Assembly: GCA_947579605.1 (NCBI GenBank)
Contig: OX388312.1
Location: forward strand, 19,119,313-19,183,312
Reading direction: 5' to 3'
DNA length: 64,000 nucleotides
Source of the DNA: Athripsodes cinereus
Taxonomy: Eukaryota; Arthropoda; Insecta; Trichoptera; Leptoceridae
The notes beneath the pieces are model-generated. The model was not told where the DNA came from. It saw nothing but the letters and a program-made list of their open reading frames with translations, and ran no database searches. Shown here one piece after another: positions 43,371 to 55,498 of this stretch. Numbering within the stretch: position 1 is the stretch's first letter; each line of letters begins with the position of its first letter. Both the position numbers and the translations under genes were made by a program.

Positions 43371-44020
43371 GTTTTTTTCACATTTTCATTGTTCTATAAA
43401 ATATGTGACTTTGTTTCTTCACCCCTCATAATATATAAATCATTATAGAGGACTTCTGAAGCGTGATATCTTGTCTAGATACTCACCACTATTATACGAG
43501 TATCTCTCATTAGCATGTGTGTAGAACTAACTATCAATTACTTGACATCATATAACACGCTGCGTGCTCACACATAATATTATTACAATAATTTCATACT
43601 GCTTACTCACAGTACCTTAATATCAAAAAGCAATTATAATGCTTACTTTATGGAGTCTAAGATGTCATTACCATACTGCAAATATATTTTTATTTATACG
43701 TCTACCATTTGTTATCATCGTCATTTATTTAACTTTTTAGAAAAAAAATCTATTTATAAACGGAAAAATTATAACATAGACTATGTAGAAGTCATTATTA
43801 TGCTAGTAACTCACTGTGACTTAACAGAAACCAAAAAACAATACAAAATATAAAAAAAAACAATAAAAAAACAATAATCTGAAATTATGTAATCAAATTA
43901 AATCATAAAAGTATGAAAAATGATAATTCAATTCAACGGCAATTCATAAGTCTCCTTAGATAACACATGCGTAGCACTTGTATAAGATGAGGCTTACTAT
44001 TATAATTTTGTTTTTATTTT
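43371..44020. other. AT-rich, no gene seen
   Basis: Short AT-biased frames only; nothing recognisable. Confidence 0.5.
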
Positions 44021-44484
44021 TTTTACAATATTTTGAATCAAACAGTCGTTACACAATATGTTGACAATTAATACATTTAACATGTGGACCAGCGAAGATT
44101 CCACTCTTACCAGAAATGTCTTAGTCTTGAGGAAAAAAAGCAAAAGTTAAAATTCTCTAAAAAGTCAAAGTAAATTTAAAAACAACGAAAATACAATACT
44201 TAAAAATAATACGAAAATACAAAAGTGACAAATCCCAAAACATTAGAAATCAGTCTTTCAGTCTCATTAGTCTTGAGAAAAAAAAGTAAAAGATAAAATT
44301 TTCTAAAAAAAATCAAAGTAAATTTAAAAACAATAAAAATACAATATTTAAAATAATACAAAAATACAAAATATAAAAGCAAAAAATCCTTATAATTTTG
44401 TTTTTTATTAAATTGTAGTTCATCTATCCTGTCCTGTAGGAAGTCGATATTCATTAAACATTAAATACAGTTGGGACATTTAGA

Positions 44485-44640
44485 TCTTCAGTCCAGCGCA
44501 GCGATGAGATAGGTTTGCCAACCATCCTCAACATCTTACCTTTTGTTGGCACGAAGATGATAATATGGATGTTTATTTCATGCGGTTAGTCTGCTGGCTA
44601 CACCATTTGTGAGAAATGTCGTGGAAAAGATGGAATGTAG
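44485..44640 (+). repeat. Dispersed repeat family A, copy 9
   Basis: GCAGCGATGAGATAGGTTTG, CCATCCTCAACATCTTACC, TTGTTGGCACGAAGATGATA and ATGCGGTTAGTCTGCTGGCT follow the family order. It lies inside the 44.0-46.6 kb inverted-repeat pair. Confidence 0.65.
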
Positions 44641-46334
44641 GTATATATCTTTCCCCTCATCCCGGAACGTAAGTATTTGAAATTTTAAATGTTTCTTATA
44701 AATTTGGCGTCACAGTTCTAACTACCATAATATATCTCAAACAAATAAAAACTCATACTTTATAATATATCTGCAATAGACTACAATGAGTAATGAAAAA
44801 ATCTTGGAAATAAATATTCATTTATGTTTATCCATTAATTATATTCAAATGATGTGGATCACGGATTACCTGAGCAGAATTTATATCCACAATGATATAA
44901 TTAACATACACCATATTAATATTATTATAAATATAGGTAGTAGGTATCTAGCTATCACATTATTAATTTGCGTCTCGCAACTTCCAACACATACGTATGT
45001 GGATATATCACTTGCATACAGTACCAACCGTAATAATGTAATATATCCCAACCACTATAGATCTTATCTTATGGACTTATTGGCTAGGGATGTAAAAAAA
45101 TTGTCGATGTAGAGCTATGGTAAAAAAAGACATTCAAACTGCAAATGATGTATCACAACAAATGCCAAAAATACGAATTACTGAGTTAAGATAAACACAA
45201 GCGAACTCTACTCCAAAAATTTGCTAAACTTACGAGTATATATTATAATAATTATTCTTACTCAATGTTACGAATCTCTCAATTTATATGGGTCGTCCTA
45301 ACTCCTAACCATTTCGACCTTGTCACCAATAATTTTCTTCAGGTTTCAAAATTTTTCATTGCAATTTTCTTCTCTGATCAATACATAAATGATGCTTAAA
45401 TTTACATTTCCGAAATAACATAACTTCACTTTTATTTAAATGTAAATTTAAGCATTTTGATTCATAAAATTAGTCATATTTGATTAATACTTCTTAATTT
45501 AACCTCTCTTTATGTAGGTAGAGAGCATCATATTATTGCCTTATCCATTTTATAAAAAATATCGCGATGTTATACATAGTAAAATTTTTTTTTTTTCTTC
45601 AATGATCGATGTTACAACTCCCGAGAATTCTAATTTTAACACCAGCTCATACATCTCTATGTATTCCACATTTTTTATCACCACACACGCGATGTATCGT
45701 GCAATATCACTTTTAATGCGAAAAAACATAATAATAATACAATATATTATTTTAAAGACACTCGCCAGCTATGATACCTACAGTTCTGGAGTTGGAGCTG
45801 ATATATTTCAATTATAAAGGCAATAAAACTATTGTAATTTATGTGTTTCTATCCTATGAAGACTACTCGCTAAAGTAGCGCCGCCAAACACACCTTGCTA
45901 TAAAAGTAATGAGCAAATACATATTTCCAATTACCATAGTGAATCATAATATTTGTAGGTATCAATTCCTGCACAATATTTTATATTGTCATTAAAAAAG
46001 AGACGTGGAAATCAAATTAATAAGGATGTTAATTCATAGAATTAAGTGATGAAAAAAGCAGTATTATTTGCCTTCGAAGAATGCCATATTTATCATGGAT
46101 GTAAACAAAAACATTAATTTTTATTTTATTATCTTATGGATTTATTCGAAAGATGTATATCGTTTCATTAGGACATGGCCAATCACTTTAAAGAATGTAA
46201 ATCATATATAATTAGCAGAATAAAAACTTTTTTTTTAAATTTATGTTACATATGGCGTTTTCTTAAATACTTGCATAAATGTTGCTTAAAATTATTTTAA
46301 TATGTGGATTATTTTATATTTATAGGTTATTTCT
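44641..46334. other. Interior of the inverted-repeat pair, non-coding
   Basis: I see no transposase, RT or host exon. Frames at 44,786-45,112 and 45,536-45,817 are AT-biased and motif-free. Confidence 0.45.
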
Positions 46335-46585
46335 AATGAGACTGAAAGACTGATTTCTAGTATCTTGGGATTTGTTACTTTTGTATTTTTGTATTATTTT
46401 CAAATATTGTATTATTATTGTTTATAAATTTACTTTGACTTTTTTAGAAAATTTTAACTTTTCCTTTTTTCTCAAGACTAAGACATTTCTGGTAAGAGTG
46501 GAATCTTTGCTGGTCCACATGTTGAGTGTATTAATTGTTAACATATAATGTTTGATTCTTTAATATTATGAAAATAAAAAATAAA

Positions 46586-47914
46586 ATAATATAAAAAATT
46601 TCGGATTCTTGAGATCAAACCATCTCATATGATTTTCGATTCTACGATCTCTCGAATGATAACTTATACCTAAATATATGTACTCGTATTTATAGTAAAA
46701 ATGTATATAAAATAAAAGTTAGTTATATATTATCAACTATCCTAATACAACGTAATTTGTCAACACCCATCAAGTGTAAACTTATGATACATATACCTAT
46801 GAAATATAGCTAATAAATTATTTCATTGCCACTCCTACCAAAGCCACTTGCAAAATTCATAATACAAATTTGCAATAATAATTAATTAGTATGTGATAAG
46901 TGATATGGAGTATAAAATCTTCTATGTACAAATTATTAAATAATGATAGTTCAATCAATATATTAATTAGTATGTAGATGTGCCAGTCATTTTGACACAT
47001 GATGTCCTTATACAGTGTTGACATTATCTGTTGTTATCATACGTGTTTGGTTAGTATAATACATCGTATATATTAATAACTAATAATATTGTTTAGGTTT
47101 GATTTATTCATTCGTTCACTAAGCTCGCAGTATAATGAACAATGAAATAATTAACACCTGCTACAAGACAATCACAGAACAATTAATGAATATGCAATTA
47201 CATTATGAGTGTATTACTATTATTATTTTCATAAACGATTACCATCCGATTAAAATTTCATGAAAAGATCGTTTACATAAATAGCTACGTGAATACATTG
47301 TCGGTGCAGTTGTCACGTGTCAGCGGCTTCAGAACTAAAATATTTGATTTGTTCCTTTTTAACCAGCTTTATAGCATTTTAACCAGTTTATATATTACAA
47401 ATTATAAGATAGATGTGTATCTATAGGTTTGATCGATATTACGACAGGTCATCTAAAAACATAAGTTACCTAATTGCGAAGAGCTTTTTAGTATTTGCGT
47501 GATTGGTAAACAGATAAAACAACATATTGCATTGCAGATCTTTTATTTTTAGATTATACAGTCATTTTTTATATATGTGTGTATTCAATTAATAAATGAA
47601 ATTGATTGTTAGATATCCAATAGTTGATTACAACTGAATTGTCCATTGATTTCGGTAACTCACCTCGTTATAATATTCATAGCACGAATTATATTAGTAT
47701 ACGAATAAGCCCGATCTCCTTCCGGATAGGTACTACTCCTTTACAATATATACCAACACACTTACATACTATTATCACATCACATATCATAGGTATTTAT
47801 ATTAACAATATTACTATGTCATGAAGGAGGTAGGTATACACCATAATAGAGTATTGTTTTGTATATATTTAAATGTATTTGTTCCGTGGAGCATCCGGCG
47901 AAAATTGGTCTACC
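46586..47914. other. AT-rich, no gene seen
   Basis: No recognised feature beyond low-complexity AT sequence. Confidence 0.5.
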
Positions 47915-48135
47915 ACTCTTTTTCGTAAGTTTCAAGTGTCCTTTGAAAGACGGGTATTAGTAAAAATATAGATATTTACATCTTAAAGACAGCCATGAGG
48001 TATGCCACCCGTCCCGAATGTCTTAATTTTTGTTAGCACGGAGAGGACAGCTTGCATGTTTATTACACGCAACTGATCCGCTGGCTACTCCTCTTGAGGG
48101 ATATGCCGCGATGGTATTGTAGTAGCTATGTGTAT
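47915..48135 (+). repeat. Dispersed repeat family A, copy 10 (best preserved)
   Basis: CGTAAGTTTCAAGTGTCC, TTTACATCTTAAAGACAGCC, ATGAGGTATGCCACCCGTCC, 'GAATGTCTTAATTTTTGTTAG', CACGGAGAGGACAGCTTGCA, ACGCAACTGATCCGCTGGCT and GAGGGATATGCCGCGATGGT appear in order. This gives the clearest picture of the family, about 220 bp. Confidence 0.7.
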
Positions 48136-49085
48136 AATTACTAAACACTAATAGAAAATTTTGTCATTTTAGAGTTGTGTGACAAAATTGACAATAACTA
48201 TATATAATTGTTTTAATTATTTGTAAATAGAGTCAAAGCTCTCAAATCTTGGTCATTTTATTTTATTATTGATATTACTCTAGTATTCATAGTTTTATTA
48301 ATCTTATTTACAACAATTTATTTTGTTCGTCAACGAACTATCGTTTCTTTTATACGTTCTTTTCTCAAACAAAAAAAAAACAATCAAAAAATATTCACAG
48401 ATTTTATACAACTTATTTTAGTTGTTATTATTTTTCCTACACGAAGGAAAAATAATAGATAGTTCAGTAGAATGTGTTGTGAGATATACTATGATACTAA
48501 TCCTGGTATAGATAGATACATAGAGATATAAATTATTCTTCGTCAATCAGTAAACTTGACACCCAAGTATCACAGTTATTTATGATCAGGATATAATAAG
48601 TCGTGTACTACTTTTTAAATTACATACATTAAATACGTGAAATTGATATGAAATAATATTTTTCTATGGTGTATTATTCCACCTGTTTACATACTTACCT
48701 GCTGCAGGAAGGAAGGAAGGAAATGTTATGGAGTACCTACCTATTATTCAAAACTCCTTCACGTTGGAAAGTAATATATATGCAAATCAACATGCGGTAC
48801 AACCAAGGAACCAAGTACCTTAATATTGTATAGTTAAGTAGGCATGAAGTCGCTTCAATATATTATTTTAATTCAATGATGGGTATGTAGATTAGTTTAT
48901 TAAATTATAAAGTATGCACTTCATAACACAAATGGTGTCCTTGTGATGGAAGGGAACACAGGAACGTGTAGGTGTATATTTTTTTAATAAAGACATTTTA
49001 AGATTCAATACTGCCTCGCGAGTAGGTACATATTATTTACTAGTAACACACATATTCGACATTACTACTACAGGGCATTCACAAA
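48136..49085. other. AT-rich interval with one perfect hairpin
   Basis: ATTATTTTTCCT (48,427-48,438), loop ACACGA, then its exact reverse complement (48,445-48,456). A (GGAA)n microsatellite lies near 48,708-48,722. No gene. Confidence 0.55.
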
Positions 49086-49089
49086 TCAC

Positions 49090-49205
49090 TCAAATCGGGT
49101 AGAGCATTAGGAATGTATCGTAGGAAGAGGTGAGTCCATTGATGTTGAGACTCTCTAAATAGAGGAGGCTGACTATCTTTATGATTGTGCTCCTGCGGCA
49201 TTGAT
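49090..49205 (+). mobile_element. RTE-like LINE 3' end (family R2), diverged
   Basis: GAATGTATCGTAGGAAGAGG, GAGACTCTCTAAATAGAGGA, GGCTGACTATCTTTATGATT and GTGCTCCTGCGGCATTGATG parallel the R2 3' end at 39,025-39,130 with many substitutions. Confidence 0.55.
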
Positions 49206-49505
49206 GAAGGACGATCGGTCAATTAATTTGTATATTTGGACTGTAATGCTTTACAGAATTATTTCTGTAGTATTTCCTCTGTCACAACTACAAAAGTTGT
49301 TTTTGACTGTAGCCATTTTCAAAACAAATTAAGTATATGGAATATGCATACGAATTCCAATTATTGAGAGATTTTTCAACCAAAAATCTAGGACAGCAAC
49401 AAGTTTTACAATTAACGACGATACAATCGTGGTTGACTGCAAGATTTTGTTTCACAATGTTGATAACTTCTCAAAGAAAAATAATAATATAATATTATCT
49501 AGATA
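49206..49505. other. AT-rich spacer, nothing seen
   Basis: No repeat match or gene. Confidence 0.45.
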
Positions 49506-49645
49506 GTATGACATTTGACATCTTTAATTTAGCAGTGATGAGGTATGCCAGTCACCTTGAATGTTTTATTTTTTATTGGCACATTGTATTAGTCTGCTGG
49601 CTGCCCTACTTGTGGTATATGTAGTAATGATATAGATATAGGTAG
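49506..49645 (+). repeat. Dispersed repeat family A, copy 11
   Basis: TTGACATCTTTAATTTAGCA, GTGATGAGGTATGCCAGTCA, CCTTGAATGTTTTATTTTTT, then a deletion to TATTAGTCTGCTGGCTGCCC and TACTTGTGG. Confidence 0.65.
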
Positions 49646-49689
49646 ATGTAGTACCTATGGCATCGTAATTTAACGTAAGTACTACGATA

Positions 49690-49995
49690 TATATACATAA
49701 TGAGTTACAATCCATTGGATTGGTCTGCAACGAGTTTGGATTTTCTTCTCCATTCCTCCCTATTCTCAACCAGTCTTTTCAGCTCTACGTATGAGCCACA
49801 GTTCATGTCCTTCTTCAGCTGGTCCATATACGCATATCTTGGTCGGCCTCTGCCATTTGTGCCCTCGATCTTACCCTCCGCGATGCGATGAGTAGTTCTG
49901 GGTACCCGATGTTGTGGACAATCCAGTTAGCTCGTTGTTGGCTGATTCTCTTAAGAAGTTGCCTTTTTTCGCCTACCCTGGTTAACACTTCTACG
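49690..49995 (-). mobile_element. RTE-like LINE 3' end (family R1)
   Basis: The minus strand carries GTTAACCAGGGTAGGCGAAA through AAGTTGCCT (reverse) to CAATCCAATGGATTGTAACT, then a TATATA tail. It encodes the RQLLKRI.QQRANWI.HNI.. tail. It starts exactly at the GTTAACCAGGG site where the rearranged copies at 9.5 and 18.5 kb have their junction. Confidence 0.8.
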
Positions 49996-51260
49996 ATACA
50001 TTAATCATGACTCAACTCGGAATAGAACCTTCTAGGATTTAATTACTGAGCGATGAAGATGTTGTCTATGATTTCTATAGTTATCGTGCCATTTTTTGAT
50101 GAATAATTTATTACATCCAGTCCCTCCCTGTTTGTGGTGTGATATCAAAACACATGACAGTAGTACTATCACGACACAGGACACAGGTGTACACAAAATC
50201 CAGGTGTTAATCATTTCTTAGATTAAATATGCACACACGAAAACGGAATAAATTAATAGCATATTGATATTCTATATTAGGATATATCGTCCCTCTTCTG
50301 TCTAACTGTCGTATCAGACATTTTTGGCGAAATCGAGTTACGATCACCAATGTGTATTTATATGTGCCCTGCATGTTCTCACTGAAGATCACACCTGTAA
50401 CTGTTACCGTTATCCTGGAAAAGCTTTCTGATTTGTTGTTGTATTTACGAATTACTCTAAATAAAATGTGTTGTTTCAACTAATTCCTCAAAATTTCATC
50501 ACAAAAATAATTCTGAGATATATAAGAATAGGTTCAAATAAAATAATGTAATATAATTTACACTGTATCATGTAACTAGGAAAGACGATAATATGCACGG
50601 CAAAACACTAAAAGCGCTCTCCTGAACAATTTACATTTAGGCAGGTACGACAGTTAGTCAGAAGAGGGACGATATTTAGGCACTTTACTTTTGTATAGGT
50701 CCTAAATCACTCGCAAAGGAGTGGATGGCCTTAGGAAGAATGAAATGGAATTTGATATAATTAGAGATGTCTGATCTTGTCATCTGCACATTGTGCCCAA
50801 AACCGGTAAAACAATAAAAAAATAATGTTTATATCCTAAAAAAATATAGTGGATTTAAATATTGTAAACTAGAGTAAATGGTGATTTAAGGTTTTGGTTT
50901 CGCATTGCTCAGGACACTGAGTTTAAAGTTAAGACACAATGTACTTAGGAAGTATAGTAATACACTTATTTGTGAACGTGATATTGTGTGATCTAACGTG
51001 AGATGTAAATAATATGGATATTGCGTGTTAGATGATCCGAGAGATCTGCCTTTGCCTCTATTAGCCTAGCTATCTATCCATATATATTTAAAACCTACAT
51101 TAGGTACCTACCTACCTTCGTTATTCTACATCCTGTATGAGTAAGTACTTAGTTACTAAAACATTATTTTTGAGGCTTGATGAGAGGAAACCGTATAAAG
51201 TTTTTCATCATCAGAAATCAGAAAAAAATATCAACATTGAGAAATCTTAAATATCTATAT
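49996..51260. other. AT-rich interval, no gene
   Basis: It includes a short hairpin repeat at 50,695-50,735 (AATCACTCGCAAAGGAGTGG) also present at 38,391. Other frames are not credible. Confidence 0.5.
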
Positions 51261-51264
51261 TGTA

Positions 51265-51497
51265 TTTTTTTTAAACCTTTTCTATACACAGATGCCAGTA
51301 GGTAAAGCTGGCGGACTTATCACTTACGTAATTTCTTCCAGACAACCAGTGCTGTCTCAATTTTGCTGAGACAGTTCTCTTCCAAACCCTGGTTGCGAAA
51401 ATTCCTTACGAAACTCCGCGACCCAGCTGGGAATCGAACCCAGGACCTCGATGATGCAAGTCGACTGCGATACCCGTTGCACCACGTGGCCGGTTAC
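51265..51497 (-). mobile_element. tRNA-derived SINE
   Basis: On the minus strand TGGTGCAACGGGT (A-box-like) lies about 45 bases upstream of a perfect B box GGTTCGATTCCC (near 51,428-51,440). They sit in a tRNA-like head that begins GGCCACGTGG and closes near CAGCTGGGTCG. A non-tRNA body follows to an A-rich tail near 51,265-51,280 (AAAAAAAATACAAT). The acceptor stem does not pair well, so I call it a SINE rather than a tRNA gene. Confidence 0.75.
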
Positions 51498-52645
51498 ATA
51501 GTTCGTATACATTTTCCATTAATATGTTCTTCTTTCATAATTTTAACAAAATTATAGTAGATACAATTTCAGAATTTATAATTTCTGTTGATTTATTTAC
51601 TACATTTTAATGTGCGAATTGGATGAATTAAAAAAATAGACCAATGAAGAACCTTCTACTTCTAAAAGCAACGTAAGCTTAGTGTGAATTAAATGTTTAT
51701 TTTATTTTGGATAAAAAGTTGTTTGTAATTGATAATAGTTGGAAAAGAAAAGAGAAATTTGAATGCATTTCTCTGCAAAATTGTTTGTATTGTGATCAAT
51801 GTACAATAAAGAATGAATAAATCAATAAAATAATAACATGTAGATTGTTTGCTGTGTGTGTACACTGTATAATGATAGAGTGTTTAATGATTGACCAAGT
51901 GTTAGTGTTGGTAGATAGATACATCTTTATATTGTATTGTATTATAGCTAAGCTGAGTGACATCACACGGAGCGGAACGAGTGACCGGCGCATTGGCTTT
52001 CATCTTCGCCGATTGTAATTAGCTCTTTAGCATCTCTGAATAATTTAACAGACCGCTCTATTTATATGACAAATAATCTACTTCTGTATGTTGGATTCAT
52101 ATAAAATTTAGCTTCAGAAAAGCGGGAAGATATCGTATCTATGTAACCATTAGGAACCAGTAAACAATGCGCTCCAGAAAAATATGAATGGAAAAGTTCC
52201 TTAAATCCGCCCTCAACAGTACTTAATATTAATTTATCCATTGTTTATTACCACTGACTTGGGGATTTATAATGGACCACTTGCAGATTTTTTTTATTCC
52301 ATAAAATTGTAAATTAGTATGAAAGAAACACAATCACAACTTATTTTTTTTTACACTATTTTCATAGATATTAGCTTTTAAAAATTGGATTTTCTCGGAG
52401 TGATCTAAAACGACATGGCGGCACTGTGACGTCACGGAGTTCCGTGAATTATAATAAATATTATTTGGTTTATTTAGTTGTGTATACAGTTTCACTTTTT
52501 CCAAATTTATTTTGCTATTGGATGACATAAATCAGCCCTAGTTGACTGGATTACTTAAATAAAATAAAATTTAAAAAAAAACTTTATCTCTACTATTATT
52601 ATTATATTTTTTTACTAACGACTTGCATTTGAATGTAATTTCTTC
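51498..52645. other. AT-rich, no gene seen
   Basis: Short frames only, and no repeat match that I can support. Confidence 0.5.
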
Positions 52646-52649
52646 ACTC

Positions 52650-52745
52650 TATGTAAGCCTAATGATGAGAGTGGAAGTCTCTTGAAAGCCGAATCGAGGT
52701 TTATAAAGTCACTAAGGAATTACTAAATATAAGTGTTTTATTTTT
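52650..52745 (+). mobile_element. Penelope-type 3' tail with degenerate hammerhead
   Basis: CCTAATGATGAGAGTGGAAG, TCTCTTGAAAGCC and AAAGTCACTAAGG are followed by ..AAGTGTTTTATTTTTATTG. The core is CTAATGA (one change from CUGANGA), stem II AGAG/CTCT, then GAAA and a GTC cleavage-type triplet. It aligns in its distal part with the tail at 58,840-58,985 (minus). A dead remnant. Confidence 0.55.
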
Positions 52746-53150
52746 ATTGATTTAGAAGCAAGAATTATCATCCCTTTTAGGTTATACACAGAGGATTTGA
52801 TCACTCATTTATACTAAATATTCTTTTAGTATTTAGTAAAATAAATTTTACTAAATACTAAAAATTAAATTCAGTTTTACATACCATCAAGCAAACGGGT
52901 GAAAGGGGTGGAGGGGGTTGATATATTTAACGACTCGTTGGCTACATTTGGGAGAGAGGTGAAGTGTAATGTAAAATTGTTGACATAGTTTGTTTCGAAG
53001 GTTTCATTTTTCGTCCTTTGCCTGTGGCTTCTTGTCGTACTGGGTGTGCGATTCGTCAAGAGCCCGATTCGGGTTAATTAAACTAAAATAGTTGTGTTGT
53101 TGCTCTATGATTATTGTTACATTATATTTTGTTGTTCATTTCTTTTGTTC
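52746..53150. other. AT-rich interval with one unassigned minus-strand frame
   Basis: A minus-strand frame at 52,877-53,059 (RTPSTTRSHRQRTKNETFE.., ending next to GGTATGTAAA, a splice-donor-like sequence) has less AT-biased composition than neighbours. It has no ATG and no recognised domain. It could be an exon or a Gag scrap; I cannot tell. Confidence 0.25.
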
Positions 53151-53154
53151 TTCT

Positions 53155-53221
53155 TGCACATCATCGTTCATATAACAAAATCAACAGAGCAGTTTACCTA
53201 AGAAAAATGCGATGATGTGCA
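53155..53221. repeat. Small hairpin-ended repeat (family Z), copy 1
   Basis: TGCACATCATCG (53,155-53,166) and its exact reverse complement CGATGATGTGCA (53,210-53,221) bound a 43-bp core containing TAACAAAATCAACAG. Related copies are at 54,160-54,242 (inverted) and 57,005-57,095. Confidence 0.65.
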
Positions 53222-53787
53222 TTAGCAGGATTATCTCTATATGGAGATTATCATTATCGTGGCATTATATTGAATCACGCTTTAATTGAATTCTCTGTTT
53301 GTGCATGCTGTAGACACCCTTAATTGGGGAACTGGCCAGATCTTATTGTATGTTTGTAATTTATGTATTGTGTTGTCAGTTTTCTGTGAGTGTCTCTATA
53401 AAATATAAAATAAAAATAAAAAACATTATATTCCCATCAAAATGTACGGGTGATTAGGTATAAAATAAGATATCAGATGATACAGCGCAGTGAGAAACCT
53501 AATACTGTATGTAGAAGATAATATGTATGAATGAATAAGTCCGAGCTGTAGTAGGTACTTAATACTAACTATGTAAGTACATTTATAATAAGTAGGTACT
53601 TATATATCTATCTATACCTAGTGTTATCTCGTGAACCTAATCTAAAATAATGTCGGCATATCGCCGCATTTATACCTACCTACTTACCGACACTTCTAAA
53701 GAGATGCAAACTCAGGAGAATCGAACCGAAACAATGTCGGTTAATTTGGATGAGGTGAGTTCTTTCAAAATATTAACTTTAAAAACT

Positions 53788-53950
53788 CATCATCTCGCCC
53801 TCAACGCTCCTCTCGGGAGCACAGGGCAGAAACCAGCCTCCTCCATTCAGAGCGTCTACCTCTTTCCACGACATTCCCTGCACTCTGATATCGTTGTCAT
53901 AGGAACGGTGTATTGTGAAAGAGGGACGCCCGGGCCGACGGAACCCTTGC
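53788..53950 (-). mobile_element. RTE-like LINE 3' end (family R2)
   Basis: On the plus strand: CCTCAACGCTCCTCTCGGGA, GCACAGGGCAGAAACCAGCC, CATTCAGAGCGTCTACCTCT, ..GATATCGTTGTCATAGGAAC and CCCGGGCCGACGGAACC. This is the reverse of 38,970-39,130. It is truncated on its 5' side at about 53,950. Confidence 0.75.
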
Positions 53951-54159
53951 TACTTAAAAACTAGAGACAGTTTAAATAAAAGACTAAAATAGAGCTTTTT
54001 AATGTTCTATGAATTTACTATCTACCCTACAAGTACGTACAAAAATGATGTTAAAATTGGAGAATATTATTCGACATATTAAAATCCAACACTTGTTCTT
54101 TCTAGACCTCTTGCAAAAACTGTTTAGATGGAAGAAATCAGTATAAAGTGATAATCCCG

Positions 54160-54242
54160 CCACTGCATATCAACACATTTTTTCTTATATAAACTGATTT
54201 GTTAATTTTGTTATGTGAATGATGATGTGCAAGAAGAATATA
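54160..54242. repeat. Small hairpin-ended repeat (family Z), copy 2
   Basis: In reverse: TGCACATCATCATTCACATA, ACAAAATTAACAAATCAG, ..AATGTGTTGATATGCA. It matches copy 1 in inverted orientation and abuts the satellite array. Confidence 0.6.
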
Positions 54243-54260
54243 ATATATAAATAATAAATA

Positions 54261-55457
54261 AAAAGAATATCAAAATTCGTCGAGCAAGTGAAACTTAACA
54301 TAATATGTTATCTTTGAAATAAAACTTATAAAATATAAACATCATTCTATTTTTATTTCGTACATTATGAAGAAAACAGTGTTATTTTTCATAAAAAGAA
54401 TATCAAAATTCATCGAGCAAGTGAAACTTAACATAATATGTTATATTTGAAATAAAACTTATAAAATATAAACATCATTCTATTTTTATTTCGTACATTA
54501 TGAAGAAAACAGTGTTATTTTTCATAAAAAGAATATCAAAATTCATCGAGCAAGTGAAACTTAACATAATATGTTATATTTGAAATAAAACTTATAAAAT
54601 ATAAACATCATTCTATTTTTATTTCGTACATTATGAAGAAAACAGTGTTATTTTTCATAAAAAGAATATCAAAATTCATCGAGCAAGTGAAACTTAACAT
54701 AATATGTTATCTTTGAAATAAAACTTATAAAATACAAACATCATTCTATTTTTATTTCGTACATTATGAAGAAAACAGTGTTATTTTTCATAGAAAGAAT
54801 ATCAAAATTCATCGAGCAAGTGAAACTTAACATAATATGTTATCTTTGAAATAAAACTTATAAAATATAAACATCATTCTATTTTTATTTCTTACATTAT
54901 GAAGAATACAGTGTTATTTTTCATAAAAAGAATATCAAAATTCATCGAGCAAGTGAAACTTAACATAATATGTTATATTTGAAATAAAACTTATAAAATA
55001 TAAACATCATTCTATTTTTATTTCGTACATTATGAAGAAAACAGTGTTATTTTTCATAAAAAGAATATCAAAATTCATCGAGCAAGTGAAACTTAACATA
55101 ATATGTTATATTTGAAATAAAACTTATAAAATATAAACATCATTCTATTTTTATTTCGTACATTATGAAGAAAACAGTGTTATTTTTCATAAAAAGAATA
55201 TCAAAATTCATCGAGCAAGTGAAACTTAACATAATATGTTATCTTTGAAATAAAACTTATAAAATACAAACATCATTCTATTTTTATTTCGTACATTATG
55301 AAGAAAACAGTGTTATTTTTCATAGAAAGAATATCAAAATTCATCGAGCAAGTGAAACTTAACATAATATGTTATCTTTGAAATAAAACTTATAAAATAC
55401 AAACATCATTCTATTTTTATTTCGTACATTATGAAGAAAACAGTGTTATTTTTCATA
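54261..55457 (+). repeat. Satellite array, nine units of 133 bp
   Basis: Nine units start at 54,261 and then every 133 bp. Each runs from AAAAGAATATCAAAATTC through CATCGAGCAAGTGAAACTTA and ATCATTCTATTTTTATTTCG to CAGTGTTATTTTTCAT. Units are nearly identical; variants at two or three sites repeat with a period of four units (2-5 resemble 6-9). No credible ORF exists. It is too regular, with too long a unit and no spacer, to be a CRISPR. Confidence 0.95.
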
Positions 55458-55498
55458 CCTCACAATAAAGTATAATATGTCAATCACTATATTTACTT

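Larger units (their letters stand above)
44025..46585. repeat. Long inverted-repeat pair (about 240-bp arms) around about 2 kb
   Basis: Positions 44,025-44,265 (including CATGTGGACCAGCGAAGATT and ATGTCTTAGTCTTGAG) are the approximate reverse complement of 46,335-46,585 (GGTAAGAGTGGAATCTTTGC, TGGTCCACATGTTGAG). In the left arm an inner part is duplicated again in direct orientation at about 44,265-44,400. Both outward ends are A/T-rich, so these could be two LINE 3' ends in inverted order or a fold-back element. The interior holds a family A copy and no transposase. Confidence 0.7.

Noticed and set aside
51420..51497. Possible tRNA gene (strong A and B boxes)
   Set aside because: The acceptor ends do not pair and a non-tRNA body with an A-rich tail follows; called a SINE.
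54261..55457. Possible CRISPR-like array
   Set aside because: Units are 133 bp, contiguous and without spacers, in a eukaryotic context, so it is a satellite.
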